Source of the DNA: Eutreptiella sp. 'Long Island Sound 2002'
Lineage: Eukaryota; Euglenozoa; Euglenophyceae; Eutreptiales; Eutreptiaceae
Assembly (NCBI GenBank): GCA_964036045.1
Contig: OZ038398.1
Coordinates: forward strand, 31,503,380-31,567,379
DNA length: 64,000 nt
Direction: 5' to 3'
The notes under the pieces: model-generated
Seen by the model: only the letters and a program-made list of their open reading frames with translations
What the model was told of the DNA's origin: nothing
Databases searched by the model: none
Position numbers and translations under genes: made by a program
Part shown: positions 1-14,200 of the stretch, one piece after another
Layout: the number at the start of each line of letters is the position of its first letter
Numbering within the stretch: position 1 is the first letter of the stretch

Positions 1-3000
1 ATGCATCTTGATGCAACTTGATGCATCTTGATGCAACTTGATGCAACTTGATGCAACTTGATGCAACTTGATGCAACTTGATGCAACTTGATGCAACTTG
101 ATGCAACTTGATGCAACTTGATGCATCTTGATGCAACTTGATGCATCTTGATGCAACTTGATGCAACTTGATGCAACTTGATGCAACTTGATGCAACTTG
201 ATGCAACTTGATGCAACTTGATGCAACTTGATGCATCTTGATGCAACTTGATGCAACTTGATGCAACTTGATGCAACTTGATGCAACTTGATGCAACTTG
301 ATGCAACTTGATGCAACTTGATGCAACTTGATGCAACTTGATGCAACTTGATGCAACTTGATGCAACTTGATGCAACTTGATGCAACTTGATGCAACTTG
401 ATGCAACTTGATGCAACTTGATGCAACTTGATGCAACTTGATGCAACTTGATGCAACTTGATGCAACTTGATGCAACTTGATGCAACTTGATGCAACTTG
501 ATGCAACTTGATGCAACTTGATGCAACTTGATGCAACTTGCTTGATGCAACTTGATGCAACTTGCTTGATGCAACTTGATGCAACTTGATGCAACTTGAT
601 GCAACTTGATGCAACTTGATGCAACTTGATGCAACTTGATGCAACTTGATGCAACTTGATGCAACTTGATGCAACTTGATGCAACTTGATGCAACTTGAT
701 GCAACTTGATGCAACTTGATGCAACTTGATGCAACTTGATGCATCTTGATGCAACTTGATGCAACTTGATGCAACTTGATGCAACTTGATGCAACTTGAT
801 GCAACCTGATGCAACTTGATGCAACCTGATGCAACTTGATGCAACTTGATGCAACTTGATGCAACTTGATGCAACTTGATGCAACTTGATGCAACTTGAT
901 GCAACTTGATGCAACTTGATGCACCTTGATGCAACTTGATGCAACTCGATGCATCTCGATGCAACTCGATGCAACTCGATGCAACTCGATGCAACTCGAT
1001 GCAACTCGATGCAACTCGATGCAACTCGATGCAACTCGATGCAACTCGATGCAACTTGATGCAACTTGATGCAACTTGATGCAACTTGATGCAACTTGAT
1101 GCAACTTGATGCAACTTGATGCAACTTGATGCAACTTGATGCAACTTGATGCAACTTGATGCAACTTGATGCAACTTGATGCAACTTGATGCAACTTGAT
1201 GCAACTTGATGCATCTTGATGCAACTTGATGCAACTTGATGCAACTTGATGCAACTTGATGCAACTTGATGCAACTTGATGCAACTTGATGCAACCTGAT
1301 GCAACTTGATGCAACCTGATGCAACTTGATGCAACCTGATGCAACTTGATGCAACTTGATGCAATTTGATGCAACTTGATGCAACTTGATGCAACTTGAT
1401 GCAACTTGATGCAACTTGATGCAACTTGATGCAACTTGATGCATCTTGATGCAACTTGATGCATCTTGATGCAACTTGATGCATCTTGATGCAACTTGAT
1501 GCAACTCGATGCAACTTGATGCAGCTCGATGCAACTCGATGCAACTCGATGCAACTCGATGCAACTCGATGCAACTCGATGCAACTCGATGCATCTCGAT
1601 GCAACTCGATGCAACTTGATGCAACTTGATGCAACTTGATGCAACTTGATGCAACTTGATGCAACTTGATGCAACTTAATGCAACTTGATGCAACTTGAT
1701 GCAACCTGATGCAACCTGATGCAACCTGATGCAACTTGATGCAACTTGATGCAACTTGATGCAACTTGATGCAACTTGATGCGACTTGATGCGACTTGAT
1801 GCAACTTGATGCAACTTGATGCAACTTGATGCAACTTGATGCAACTTGATGCAACTTGATGCAACTTGATGCAACCTTGATGCAACCTTGATGCAACTTG
1901 ATGCAACTTGATGCAACTTGATGCAACTTGATGCAACTTGATGCAACTTGATGCAACTTGATGCAACTTGATGCAACTTGATGCAACTTGATGCAACTTG
2001 ATGCAACTTGATGCAACTTGATGCAACTTGATGCAACTTGATGCAACTTGATGCAACTTGATGCAACTTGATGCACTTTGATGCAACTTGATGCAACTTG
2101 ATGCAACTTGATGCATCTTGATGCAACTTGATGCAACTTGATGCAACTTGATGCAACTTGATGCAACTTGATGCAACTTGATGCAACTTGATGCAACTTG
2201 ATGCAACCTGATGCAACTTGATGCAACTTGATGCAACTTGATGCAACTTGATGCATCTTGATGCAACTTGATGCATCTTGATGCAACTTGATGCAACTTG
2301 ATGCAACTTGATGCAACTTGATGCAACTTGATGCAACTTGATGCAACTTGATGCAACTTGATGCAACTTGATGCAACTTGATGCAACTTGATGCAACTTG
2401 ATGCAACTTGATGCAACTTGATGCAACTTGATGCATCTTGATGCAACTTGATGCATCTTGATGCAACTTGATGCAACTTGATGCAACTTGATGCATGTTG
2501 ATGCAACTTGATGCAACTTGATGCAACTTGATGCAACTTGATGCAACTTGATGCAACTTGATGCAACTTGATGCAACTTGATGCAACTTGATGCAACTTG
2601 ATGCAACTTGATGCAACTTGATGCATCCTGATGCAACTTGATGCAACTTGATGCAACTTGATGCAACTTGATGCAACTTGATGCAACTTGATGCAACTTG
2701 ATGCAACTTGATGCAACTTGATGCAACTTGATGCAACGTGATGCAACTTGATGCAACTTGATGCAACTTGATGCAACTTGACTTGATGCAACTTGATGCA
2801 ACTTGATGCAACTTGATGCAACTTGATGCAACTTGATGCAACTTGATGCAACTTGATGTAACTTGATGCAACTTGATGCAACTTGATGCAACTTGATGCA
2901 ACTTGATGCAACCTGATGCAACTTGATGCAACCTGATGCAACTTGATGCAACTTGATGCAACTTGATGCAACTTGATGCAACTTGATGCAACTTGATGCA

Positions 3001-6000
3001 TCTTGATGCAACTTGATGCAACTTGATGCAACTTGATGCAACTCGATGCAACTGGATGCAACTGGATGCACCTTGATGCAACTCGATGCAACTCGATGCA
3101 ACTCGATGCAACTCGATGCAACTCGATGCAACTTGATGCAACTCGATGCGACTTGATGCAACTTGATGCAACTTGATGCAACTTGATGCAACTCGATGCA
3201 ACTTGATGCAACTTGATGCAACTTGATGCAACTTGATGCAACTTGATGCAACTTGATGCAACTTGATGCAACTTGATGCAACCTGATGCAACTTGATGCA
3301 ACTTGATGCAACTTGATGCAACTCGATGCGACTTGATGCAACTTGATGCAACTTGATGCAACTTGATGCAACTCGATGCAACTTGATGCGACTTGATGCA
3401 ACTTGATGCAACTTGATGCAACTTGATGCAACTTGATGCAACCTGATGCAACTTGATGCAACCTGATGCAACTTGATGCAACCTGATGCAACGTGATGCA
3501 ACTTGATGCAACTTGATGCAACTTGATGCAACTTGATGCAACTTGATGCAACTTGATGCAACTTGATGCAACTTGATGCAACTTGATGCAACTTGATGCA
3601 ACCTGATGCAACTTGATGCAACCTGATGCAACTTGATGCAACCTGATGCAACCTGATGCAACCTGATGCAACTTGATGCAACTTGATGCAACTTGATGCA
3701 ACTTGATGCAACTTGATGCAACTTGATGCAACTTGATGCAACTTGATGCAACTTGATGCAACTTGATGCATCTTGATGCAACTTGATGCATCTTGATGCA
3801 ACTTGATGCATCTTGATGCAACTTGATGCAACTTGATGCAACTCGATGCAACTTGATGCAACTCGATGCAACCCGATGCAGCTCGATGCAACTCGATGCA
3901 ACTCGATGCAACTTGATGCAACTCGATGCATCTCGATGCAACTCGATGCAACTTGATGCAACTTGATGCAACTTGATGCAACTTGATGCAACTTGATGCA
4001 ACTTGATGCAACTTGATGCAACTTGATGCAACTTGATGCAACTTGATGCAACTTGATGCAACCTGATGCAACTTGATGCAACTTGATGCAACTTGATGCA
4101 ACTTGATGCAACTTGATGCAACTTGATGCAACTTGATGCAACTTGATGCAACTTGATGCAACTTGATGCAACTTGATGCAACTTGATGCAACTTGATGCA
4201 ACTTGATGCAACTTGATGCAACGTGATGCAACCTGATGCAACTTGATGCAACTTGATGCAACTTGATGCAACTATATGCAACTTGATGCAACTTGATGCA
4301 ACTTGATGCAACTTGATGCAACTTGATGCAACTTGATGCAACTTGATGCAACTTGATGCAACTTGATGCAACTTGATGCATCTTGATGCAACTTGATGCA
4401 ACTTGATGCAACTTGATGCAACTTGATGCAACTTGATGCAACTTGATGCAACTTGATGCAACCTGATGCAACCTGATGCAGCGTGATGCAACCTGATGCA
4501 ACTTGATGCAACTTGATGCAACTTGATGCAACTGGATGCAACTTGATGCAACTTGATGCAACTTGATGCAACTTGATGCAACTTGATGCAACTTGATGCA
4601 ACTTGATGCAACTTGATGCAACTTGATGCAACTTGATGCAACTTGATGCAACTTGATGCAACTTGATGCAACTTGATGCAACTTGATGCAACTTGATGCA
4701 TCTTGATGCAACTTGATGCATCTTGATGCAACTTGATGCAACTTGATGCAACTTGATGCAACTTGATGCAACTTGATGCAACTTGATGCAACTTGATGCA
4801 ACTTGATGCAACTTGATGCAACTTGATGCAACTTGATGCATCTTGATGCAACTTGATGCATCTGGATGCATTTTGATGCATCTTGATGCAACTTGATGCA
4901 TCTTGATGCATCTTGATGCAACTTGATGCAACTTGATGCAACTTGATGCAACTTGATGCAACTTGATACATCTTGATGCAACTTGATGCAACTTGATGCA
5001 ACTTGATGCAACTTGATGCAACTTGATACATCTTGATGCAACTTGATGCAACTTGATGCAACTTGATGCAACTTGATGCAACTTGATGCAACTTGATGCA
5101 ACTTGATGCAACTTGATGCAACTATATGCAACTTGATGCAACTTGATGCAACTTGATGCAACTTGATGCAACTTGATGCAACTTGATGCAACTTGATGCA
5201 ACTTGATGCAACTTGATGCAACTTGATGCAACGTGATGCAACGTGATGCAACGTGATGCAACGTGATGCAACGTGATGCAACGTGATGCAACGTGATGCA
5301 ACGTGATGCAACTTGATGCAACTTGATGCAACTTGATGCAACTTGATGCAACTTGATGCAACTTGATGCAACTTGATGCAACTTGTTGCAACTTGTTGCA
5401 ACTTGATGCAACTTGTTGCAACTTGATGCAACTTGATGCAACTTGATGCAACTTGATGCAACTTGATGCAACTTGATGCAACTTGATGCAACTTGATTCA
5501 ACTTGATGCAACTTGATGCAACTTGATGCAACTTGATGCAACTTGATGCAACTTGATGCAACTTGATGCAACTTGATGCAACTTGATGCAACTTGATGCA
5601 ACCTGATGCAACCTGATGCACTTGATGCAACCTGATGCAACCTGATGCAACCTGATGCAACCTGATGCAACTTGATGCAACTTGATGCAACTTGATGCAA
5701 CTTGATGCAACTTGATGCAACTTGATGCAACTTGATGCATCTTGATGCAACTTGATGCATCTTGATGCAACTCGATGCAACTTGATGCAACTCGATGCAA
5801 CCCGATGCAGCTCGATGCAACTCGATGCAACTCGATGCAACTCGATGCAACTCGATGCATCTCGATGCAACTCGATGCAACTTGATGCAACTTGATGCAA
5901 CTTGATGCAACTTGATGCAACTTGATGCAACTTGATGCAACTTGATGCAACTTGATGCAACTTGATGCAACCTGATGCAACTTGATGCAACCTGATGCAA

Positions 6001-9000
6001 CTTGATGCAACTTGATGCAACTTGATGCAACTTGATGCAACTTGATGCAACTTGATGCAACTTGATGCAACTTGATGCAACTTGATGCAACTTGATGCAA
6101 CTTGATGCAACTTGATGCAACTTGATGCAACTTGATGCAACCTGATGCAACTTGATGCAACTTGATGCAACTTGATGCAACTTGATGCAACTTGATGCAA
6201 CTTGATGCAACTTGATGCAACTTGATGCAACTTGATGCAACTTGATGCAACTTGATGCAACTTGATGCAACTTGATGCAACTTGATGCATCTTGATGCAA
6301 CTTGATGCAACTTGATGCAACTTGATGCAACGTGATGCAACTTGATGCAACCTGATGCAACGTGATGCAACCTGATGCAACGTGATGCAACTTGATGCAA
6401 CGTGATGCAACTGGATGCAACTTGATGCAACTGGATGCAACTTGATGCAACTGGATGCAACTTGATGCAACTTGATGCAACTTGATGCAACTTGATGCAA
6501 CTTGATGCAACTTGATGCAACTTGATGCAACTTGATGCAACTTGATGCAACTTGATGCAACTTGATGCAACTGGATGCAACTTGATGCATCTTGATGCAA
6601 CTTGATGCATCTTGATCCAACTTGATGCATCTTGATGCAACTTGATGCAACTTGATGCAACTTGATGCAACTTGATGCAACTTGATGCAACTTGATGCAA
6701 CTTGATGCAACTTGATGCAACTTGATGCAACTTGATGCAACTTGATGCAACTTGATGCAACTTGATGCAACTTGATGCAACTTGATGCAACTTGATGCAT
6801 CTTGATGCAACTTGATGCATCTTGATGCATCTTGATGCATCTTGATGCAACTTGATGCATCTTGATGCATCTTGATGCAACTTGATGCAACTTGATACAT
6901 CTTGATGCAACTTGATGCAACTTGATGCAACTTGATGCAACTTGATGCAACTTGATGCAACTTGATGCAACTTGATGCAACTTGATGCAACTTGATGCAA
7001 CTTGATGCAACTTGATGCAACTTGATGCAACTTGATGCAACTTGATGCAACTTGATGCAACTTGATGCAACTTGATGCAACTTGATGCAACGTGATGCAA
7101 CTTGATGCAACGTGATGCAACCTGATGCAACGTGATGCAACCTGATGCAACCTGATGCAACTTGATGCAACCTGATGCAACCTGATGCAACTTGATGCAA
7201 CTTGATGCAACTTGTTGCAACTTGATGCAACTTGTTGCAACTTGATGCAACTTGATGCAACTTGATGCAACTTGATGCAACTTGATGCAACTTGATGCAA
7301 CTTGATGCAACTTGATGCATCTTGATGCAACTTGATGCATCTTGATGCAACTTGATGCAACTTGATGCAACTTGATGCAACCTGATGCAACTTGATGCAA
7401 CCTGATGCAACTTGATGCAACGTGATGCAACGTGATGCAACGTGATGCAACGTGATGCAACGTGATGCAACTTGATGCAACGTGATGCAACGTGATGCAA
7501 CTTGATGCAACTTGATGCAACTTGATGCAACTTGATGCAACTTGATGCAACTTGATGCAACTTGATGCAACTTGATGCAACTTGATGCAACTTGATGCAA
7601 CTTGATGCAACTTGATGCAACTTGATGCAACGTGATGCAACCTGATGCAACCTGATGCAACTTGATGCAACCTGATGCAACTTGATGCAACTTGATGCAA
7701 CTTGATGCAACTCGATGCAACTTGATGCAACTCGATGCAACTTGATGCAACTTGATGCAACTTGATGCATCTTGATGCAACTTGATGCAACTTGATGCAA
7801 CTTGATGCAACTTGATGCAACTTGATGCAACTTGATGCAACGTGATGCAACCTGATGCAACCTGATGCAACTTGATGCGACCTGATGCAACTTGATGCAA
7901 CCTGATGCAACTTGATGCAACCTGATGCAACTTGATGCAACCTGATGCAACTTGATGCAACCTGATGCAACTTGATGCAACTGGATGCAACTTGATGCAA
8001 CTCGATGCAACTTGATGCAACTTGATGCATCTTGATGCAACTGGATGCAACTTGATGCAACTTGATGCATCTTGATGCAACTGGATGCAACTTGATGCAA
8101 CTCGATGCATCTTGATGCAACTCGATGCAACTCGATGCAACTCGATGCAACTCGATGCAACTGGATGCAACTGGATGCAACTCGATGCATCTGGATGCAA
8201 CTTGATGCATCTGGATGCAACTTGATGCAACTTGATGCAACTTGATGCAACTTGATGCAACTTGATGCAACTTGATGCAACTTGATGCAACTTGATGCAA
8301 CTTGATGCAACTTGATGCAACTTGATGCAACTTGATGCAACTTGATGCATCTTGATGCAACTTGATGCAACTTGATGCAACTTGATGCAACTTGATGCAA
8401 CTTGATGCAACTTGATGCAACTTGATGCAACTTGATGCAACTTGATGCAACTTGATGCAACTTGATGCAACTTGATGCAACTTGATGCATCTTGATGCAA
8501 CTTGATGCATCTTGATGCAACTTGATGCATCTTGATGCAACTTGATGCAACTTGATGCAACTTGATGCAACTTGATGCAACTTGATGCAACTTGATGCAA
8601 CTTGATGCAACTTGATGCAACTTGATGCAACTTGATGCAACTTGATGCAACTTGATGCAACTTGATGCAACTTGATGCAACTTGATGCAACTTGATGCAA
8701 CTTGAAGCAACTTGATGCATCTTGATGCAACTTGATGCAACTTGATGCAACTTGATGCAACTTGATGCAACTTGATGCAACTTGATGCAACTTGATGCAA
8801 ATTGATGCAACTTGATGCAACTTGATGCAACTTGATGCATCTTGATGCAACTTGATGCATCTTGATGCAACTTGATGCAACTTGATGCTACTTGATGCAA
8901 CTTGATGCAACTTGATGCAACTTGATGCAACTTGATGCAACTTGATGCAACTTGATGCAACTTGATGCAACTTGATGCAACTTGATGCATCTTGATGCAA

Positions 9001-10680
9001 CTTAATGCATCTTGATGCAACTTGATGCAACTTGATGCAACTTGATGCAACTTGATGCAACTTGATGCAACTTGATGCATCTTGATGCAACTTGATGCAA
9101 CTTGATGCAACTTGATGCAACTTGATGCAACTTGATGCAACTTGATGCAACCTGATGCAACTTGATGCAACCTGATGCAACTTGATGCAACCTGATGCAA
9201 CTCGATGCAACCTGATGCAACTTGATGCAACTTGATGCAACTTGATGCAACTTGATGCAACTTGATGCATCTTGATGCAACTCGATGCATCTTGATGCAA
9301 CTCGATGCAACTCGATGCAACTCGATGCAACTCGATGCATCTGGATGCAACTTGATGCATCTGGATGCAACTTGATGCATCTGGATGCAACTTGATGCAA
9401 CTTGATGCAACTTGATGCAACTTGATGCAACTTGATGCAACTTGATGCAACTTGATGCAACTTGATGCAACTTGATGCAACTTGATGCAACTTGATGCAA
9501 CGTGATGCAACTTGATGCAACGTGATGCAACTTGATGCAACGTGATGCAACTTGATGCAACTTGATGCAACTTGATGCATCTTGATGCAACTTGATGCAA
9601 CTTGATGCATCTTGATGCAACTTGATGCATCTTGATGCAACTTGATGCAACTTGATGCAACTTGATGCAACTTGATGCAACTTGATGCAACTTGATGCAA
9701 CTTGATGCAACTTGATGCAACTTGATGCAACTTGATGCAACTTGATGCAACTTGATGCAACTTGATTCTTGATGCAACTTGATGCAACTTGATGCATCTT
9801 GATGCAACTTGATGCAACTTGATGCAACTTGATGCAACTTGATGCAACTTGATGCAACTTGATGCAACTTGATGCAACTTGATGCAACTTGATGCAACTT
9901 GATGCAACTTGATGCAACTTGATGCAACTTGATGCAACTTGATGCAACTTGATGCAACTTGATGCAACTTGATGCAACTTGATGCAACTTGTTGCAACTT
10001 GATGCAACTTGATGCAACTTGATGCAACTTGATGCATCTTGATGCATCTTGATGCAACTTGATGCATCTTGATGCAACTTGATGCAAGTTGATGCAACTT
10101 GATGCAACTTGATGCAACTTGATGCAACTTGATGCAACTTGATGCAACTTGATGCAACTTGATGCAACTTGATGCAACTTGATGCAACTTGATGCAACTT
10201 GATGCAACTTGATGCAACTTGATGCAACTTGATGCAACTTGATGCAACTTGATGCAACTTGATGCAACTTGATGCAACTTGATGCAACTTGATGCAACTT
10301 GATGCAACTTGATGCAACTTGATGCAACTTGATGCAACTTGATGCAACTTGATGCAACTTGATGCAACTCGATGCAACTTGATGCAACTCGATGCATCTT
10401 GATGCAACTTGATGCATCTTGATGCAACTTGATGCATCTTGATGCAACTTGATGCAACTTGATGCAACTTGATGCAACTTGATGCAACTTGATGCAACTT
10501 GATGCAACTTGATGCAACTTGATGCAACTTGATGCAACTTGATGCAACTTGATGCAACTTGATGCAACTTGATGCATCTTGATGCAACTTGATGCATCTT
10601 GATGCAACTTGATGCATCTTGATGCAACTTGATGCAACTTGATGCAACTTGATGCAACTTGATGCAACTTGATGCAACTT

Positions 10681-11235
10681 GATGCAATTTGATGAAACTT
10701 GATGCACTTGATGCAACTTGATGCAACTTGATGCAACTTGATGCACGATGCAACTTGATGCAACGTGATGCAACTTGAGGCAACGTGAAGCAACTTGATG
10801 CAACGTGATGCAACTTGATGCATCTTGATGCAACTGATGCATTTGAGATGCATCTTGATGCAACTTGATGCCACTTGATGCAACTTGATGCAACTTGATG
10901 CAACTTGATGCAACTTGATGCAACTTGATGCAACTTGATGCAACTTGATGCAACTTGATGCAACTTGATGCAACTGGATGCAACTGGATGCAACTTGATG
11001 CAACTTGATGCAACTTGCTGCAACTTGATGCAACTGGATGCAACTTGATGCAACTGGATGCAACTGGATGCAACTTGATGCAACTTGATGCAACTTGATG
11101 CATCTTGATGCAACTTGATGCATCTTGATGCAACTTGATGCAACTTGATGCAACTTGATGCAACGTGATGCAACATGCAACGTGATGCCGGAACTTGATG
11201 CAACGTGATGCAACGTGATGCAACGTGATTGATGC
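10681..11235. repeat. Scrambled patch inside the decamer satellite
   Basis: The 10-bp phase is lost several times within about 550 bp. There are units of 5 to 14 bases, for example a shortened unit near 10704, an ATGCACGATG junction near 10741, TTGAGGCAAC and GTGAAGCAAC units near 10770-10790, a CATTTGAGATG junction near 10845 and a GATGCCGGAAC unit near 11185. GTGATGCAAC units are frequent here and just downstream. The surrounding array is regular on both sides, so this looks like an old breakage, repair or recombination junction within the satellite rather than inserted foreign DNA. Assembly error is the main alternative. Confidence 0.7.
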
Positions 11236-14200
11236 AACGTGATGCAACTTGATGCAACGTGATGCAACGTGATGCAACGTGATGCAACTTGATGCAACGT
11301 GATGCAACTTGATGCAACTTGATGCAACTTGATGCAACTTGATGCAACTTGATGCAACGTGATGCAACGTGATGCAACGTGATGCAACGTGATGCAACTT
11401 GATGCAACTTGATGCAACTTGATGCAACTTGATGCAACTTGATGCAACTTGATGCATCTTGATGCAACTTGATGCAACTTGATGCAACTTGATGCAACTT
11501 GATGCAACTTGATGCAACTTGATGCAACTTGATGCAACTTGATGCAACTTGATGCAACTTGATGCAACTTGATGCAACTTGATGCAACTTGATGCAACTT
11601 GATGCAACTTGATGCAACTTGATGCAACTTGATGCAACTTGATGCAACTTGATGCAACTTGATGCATCTTGATGCAACTTGATGCAACTTGATGCAACTT
11701 GATGCAACGTGATGCAACGTGATGCAACGTGATGCAACTTGATGCAACTTGATGCAACTTGATGCAACTTGATGCAACTTGATGCAACTTGATGCAACTT
11801 GATGCAACTGGATGCAACTGGATGCAACTGGATGCAACTTGATGCAACTTGATGCAACTTGATGCAACTTGATGCAACTTGATGCAACTTGATGCAACTT
11901 GATGCAACTTGATGCAACTTGATGCAACTTGATGCAACTTGATGCAACTTGATGCAACTTGATGCAACTTGATGCAACGTGATGCAACGTGATGCAACTT
12001 GATGCAACTTGATGCAACTTGATGCAACTTGATGCAACTTGATGCAACTTGATGCAACTTGATGCAACTTGATGCAACTTGATGCAACTTGATGCAACTG
12101 GATGCAACTGGATGCAACTGGATGCAACTTGATGCAACTTGATGCAACTTGATGCAACTTGATGCAACTTGATGCAACTTGATGCAACTTGATGCAACTT
12201 GATGCAACTTGATGCAACTTGATGCAACGTGATGCATCTTGATGCAACGTGATGCAACTTGATGCAACGTGATGCAACTTGATGCATCTTGATGCAACTT
12301 GATGCATCTTGATGCAACTTGATGCAACTTGATGCAACTTGATGCAACTTGATGCAACTTGATGCAACTTGATGCATCTTGATGCAACTTGATGCAACTT
12401 GATGCAACTGGATGCAACTGGATGCAACTTGATGCAACTTGATGCAACTTGCTGCAACTTGATGCAACTGGATGCAACTTGATGCAACTGGATGCAACTT
12501 GATGCAACTTGATGCAACTTGATGCATCTTGATGCAACTTGATGCATCTTGATGCAACTTGATGCAACTTGATGCAACTTGATGCAACTTGATGCAACTT
12601 GATGCAACGTGATGCAACTTGATGCAACGTGATGCAACGTGATACAACGTGATGCAACTTGATGCAACGTGATGCAACTTGATGCAACTTGATGCAACTT
12701 GATGCAACGTGATGCAACTTGATGCAACGTGATGCAACGTGATGCAACGTGATGCAACGTGATGCAACTTGATGCAACTTGATGCAACTTGATGCAACTT
12801 GATGCAACTTGATGCAACTTGATGCATCTTGATGCAACTTGATGCAACTTGATGCAACTTGATGCAACTTGATGCAACTTGATGCAACTTGATGCAACTT
12901 GATGCAACTTGATGCAACTTGATGCAACTTGATGCAACTTGATGCAACTTGATGCAACTTGATGCAACTTGATGCAACTTGATGCAACTTGATGCAACTT
13001 GATGCAACTTGATGCAACTTGATGCAACTTGATGCAACTTGATGCAACTTGATGCATCTTGATGCAACTTGATGCAACTTGATGCATCTTGATGCAACTT
13101 GATGCAACGTGATGCAACTTGATGCAACGTGATGCAACTTGATGCAACTTGATGCAACTTGATGCAACTTGATGCAACTTGATGCATCTTGATGCAACTT
13201 GATGCAACTTGATGCAACTTGATGCAACTTGATGCAACTTGATGCAACTTGATGCAACTTGATGCATCTTGATGCAACTTGATGCAACTTGATGCAACTT
13301 GATGCATCTTGATGCAACTTGATGCAACTTGATGCAACTTGATGCAACTTGATGCAACTTGATGCAACTTGATGCAACTTGATGCAACTTGATGCAACTT
13401 GATGCAACTTGATGCACCTTGATGCAACTTGATGCAACTTGATGCAACTTGATGCATCTTGATGCAACTTGATGCAACTTGATGCAACTTGATGCAACTT
13501 GATGCAACTTGATGCAACTTGATGCATCTTGATGCAACTTGATGCAACTTGATGCAACTTGATGCAACTTGATGCAACTTGATGCAACTTGATGCAACTT
13601 GATGCAACGTGATGCAACTTGATGCAACTTGATGCAACTTGATGCAACTTGATGCAACTTGATGCATGTTGATGCAACTTGATGCAACTTGATGCAACTT
13701 GATGCAACTTGATGCAACTTGATGCAACTTGATGCAACTTGATGCAACTTGATGCAACTTGATGCAACTTGATGCAACTTGATGCAACTTGATGCAACTT
13801 GATGCAACTTGATGCAACTTGATGCAACTTGATGCAACTTGATGCAACTTGATGCAACTTGATGCAACTTGATGCAACTTGATGCAACTTGATGCAACTT
13901 GATGCAACTTGATGCAACTTGATGCAACTTGATGCAACTTGATGCAACTTGATGCAACTTGATGCAACTTGATGCATCTTGATGCAACTTGATGCAACTT
14001 GATGCAACTTGATGCAACTTGATGCAACTTGATGCAACTTGATGCTTGATGCATCTTGATGCAACTTGATGCAACTTGATGCAACTTGATGCAACTTGAT
14101 GCAACTTGATGCAACTTGATGCATCTTGATGCAACTTGATGCATCTTGATGCAACTTGATGCAACTTGATGCAACTTGATGCAACTTGATGCAACTTGAT

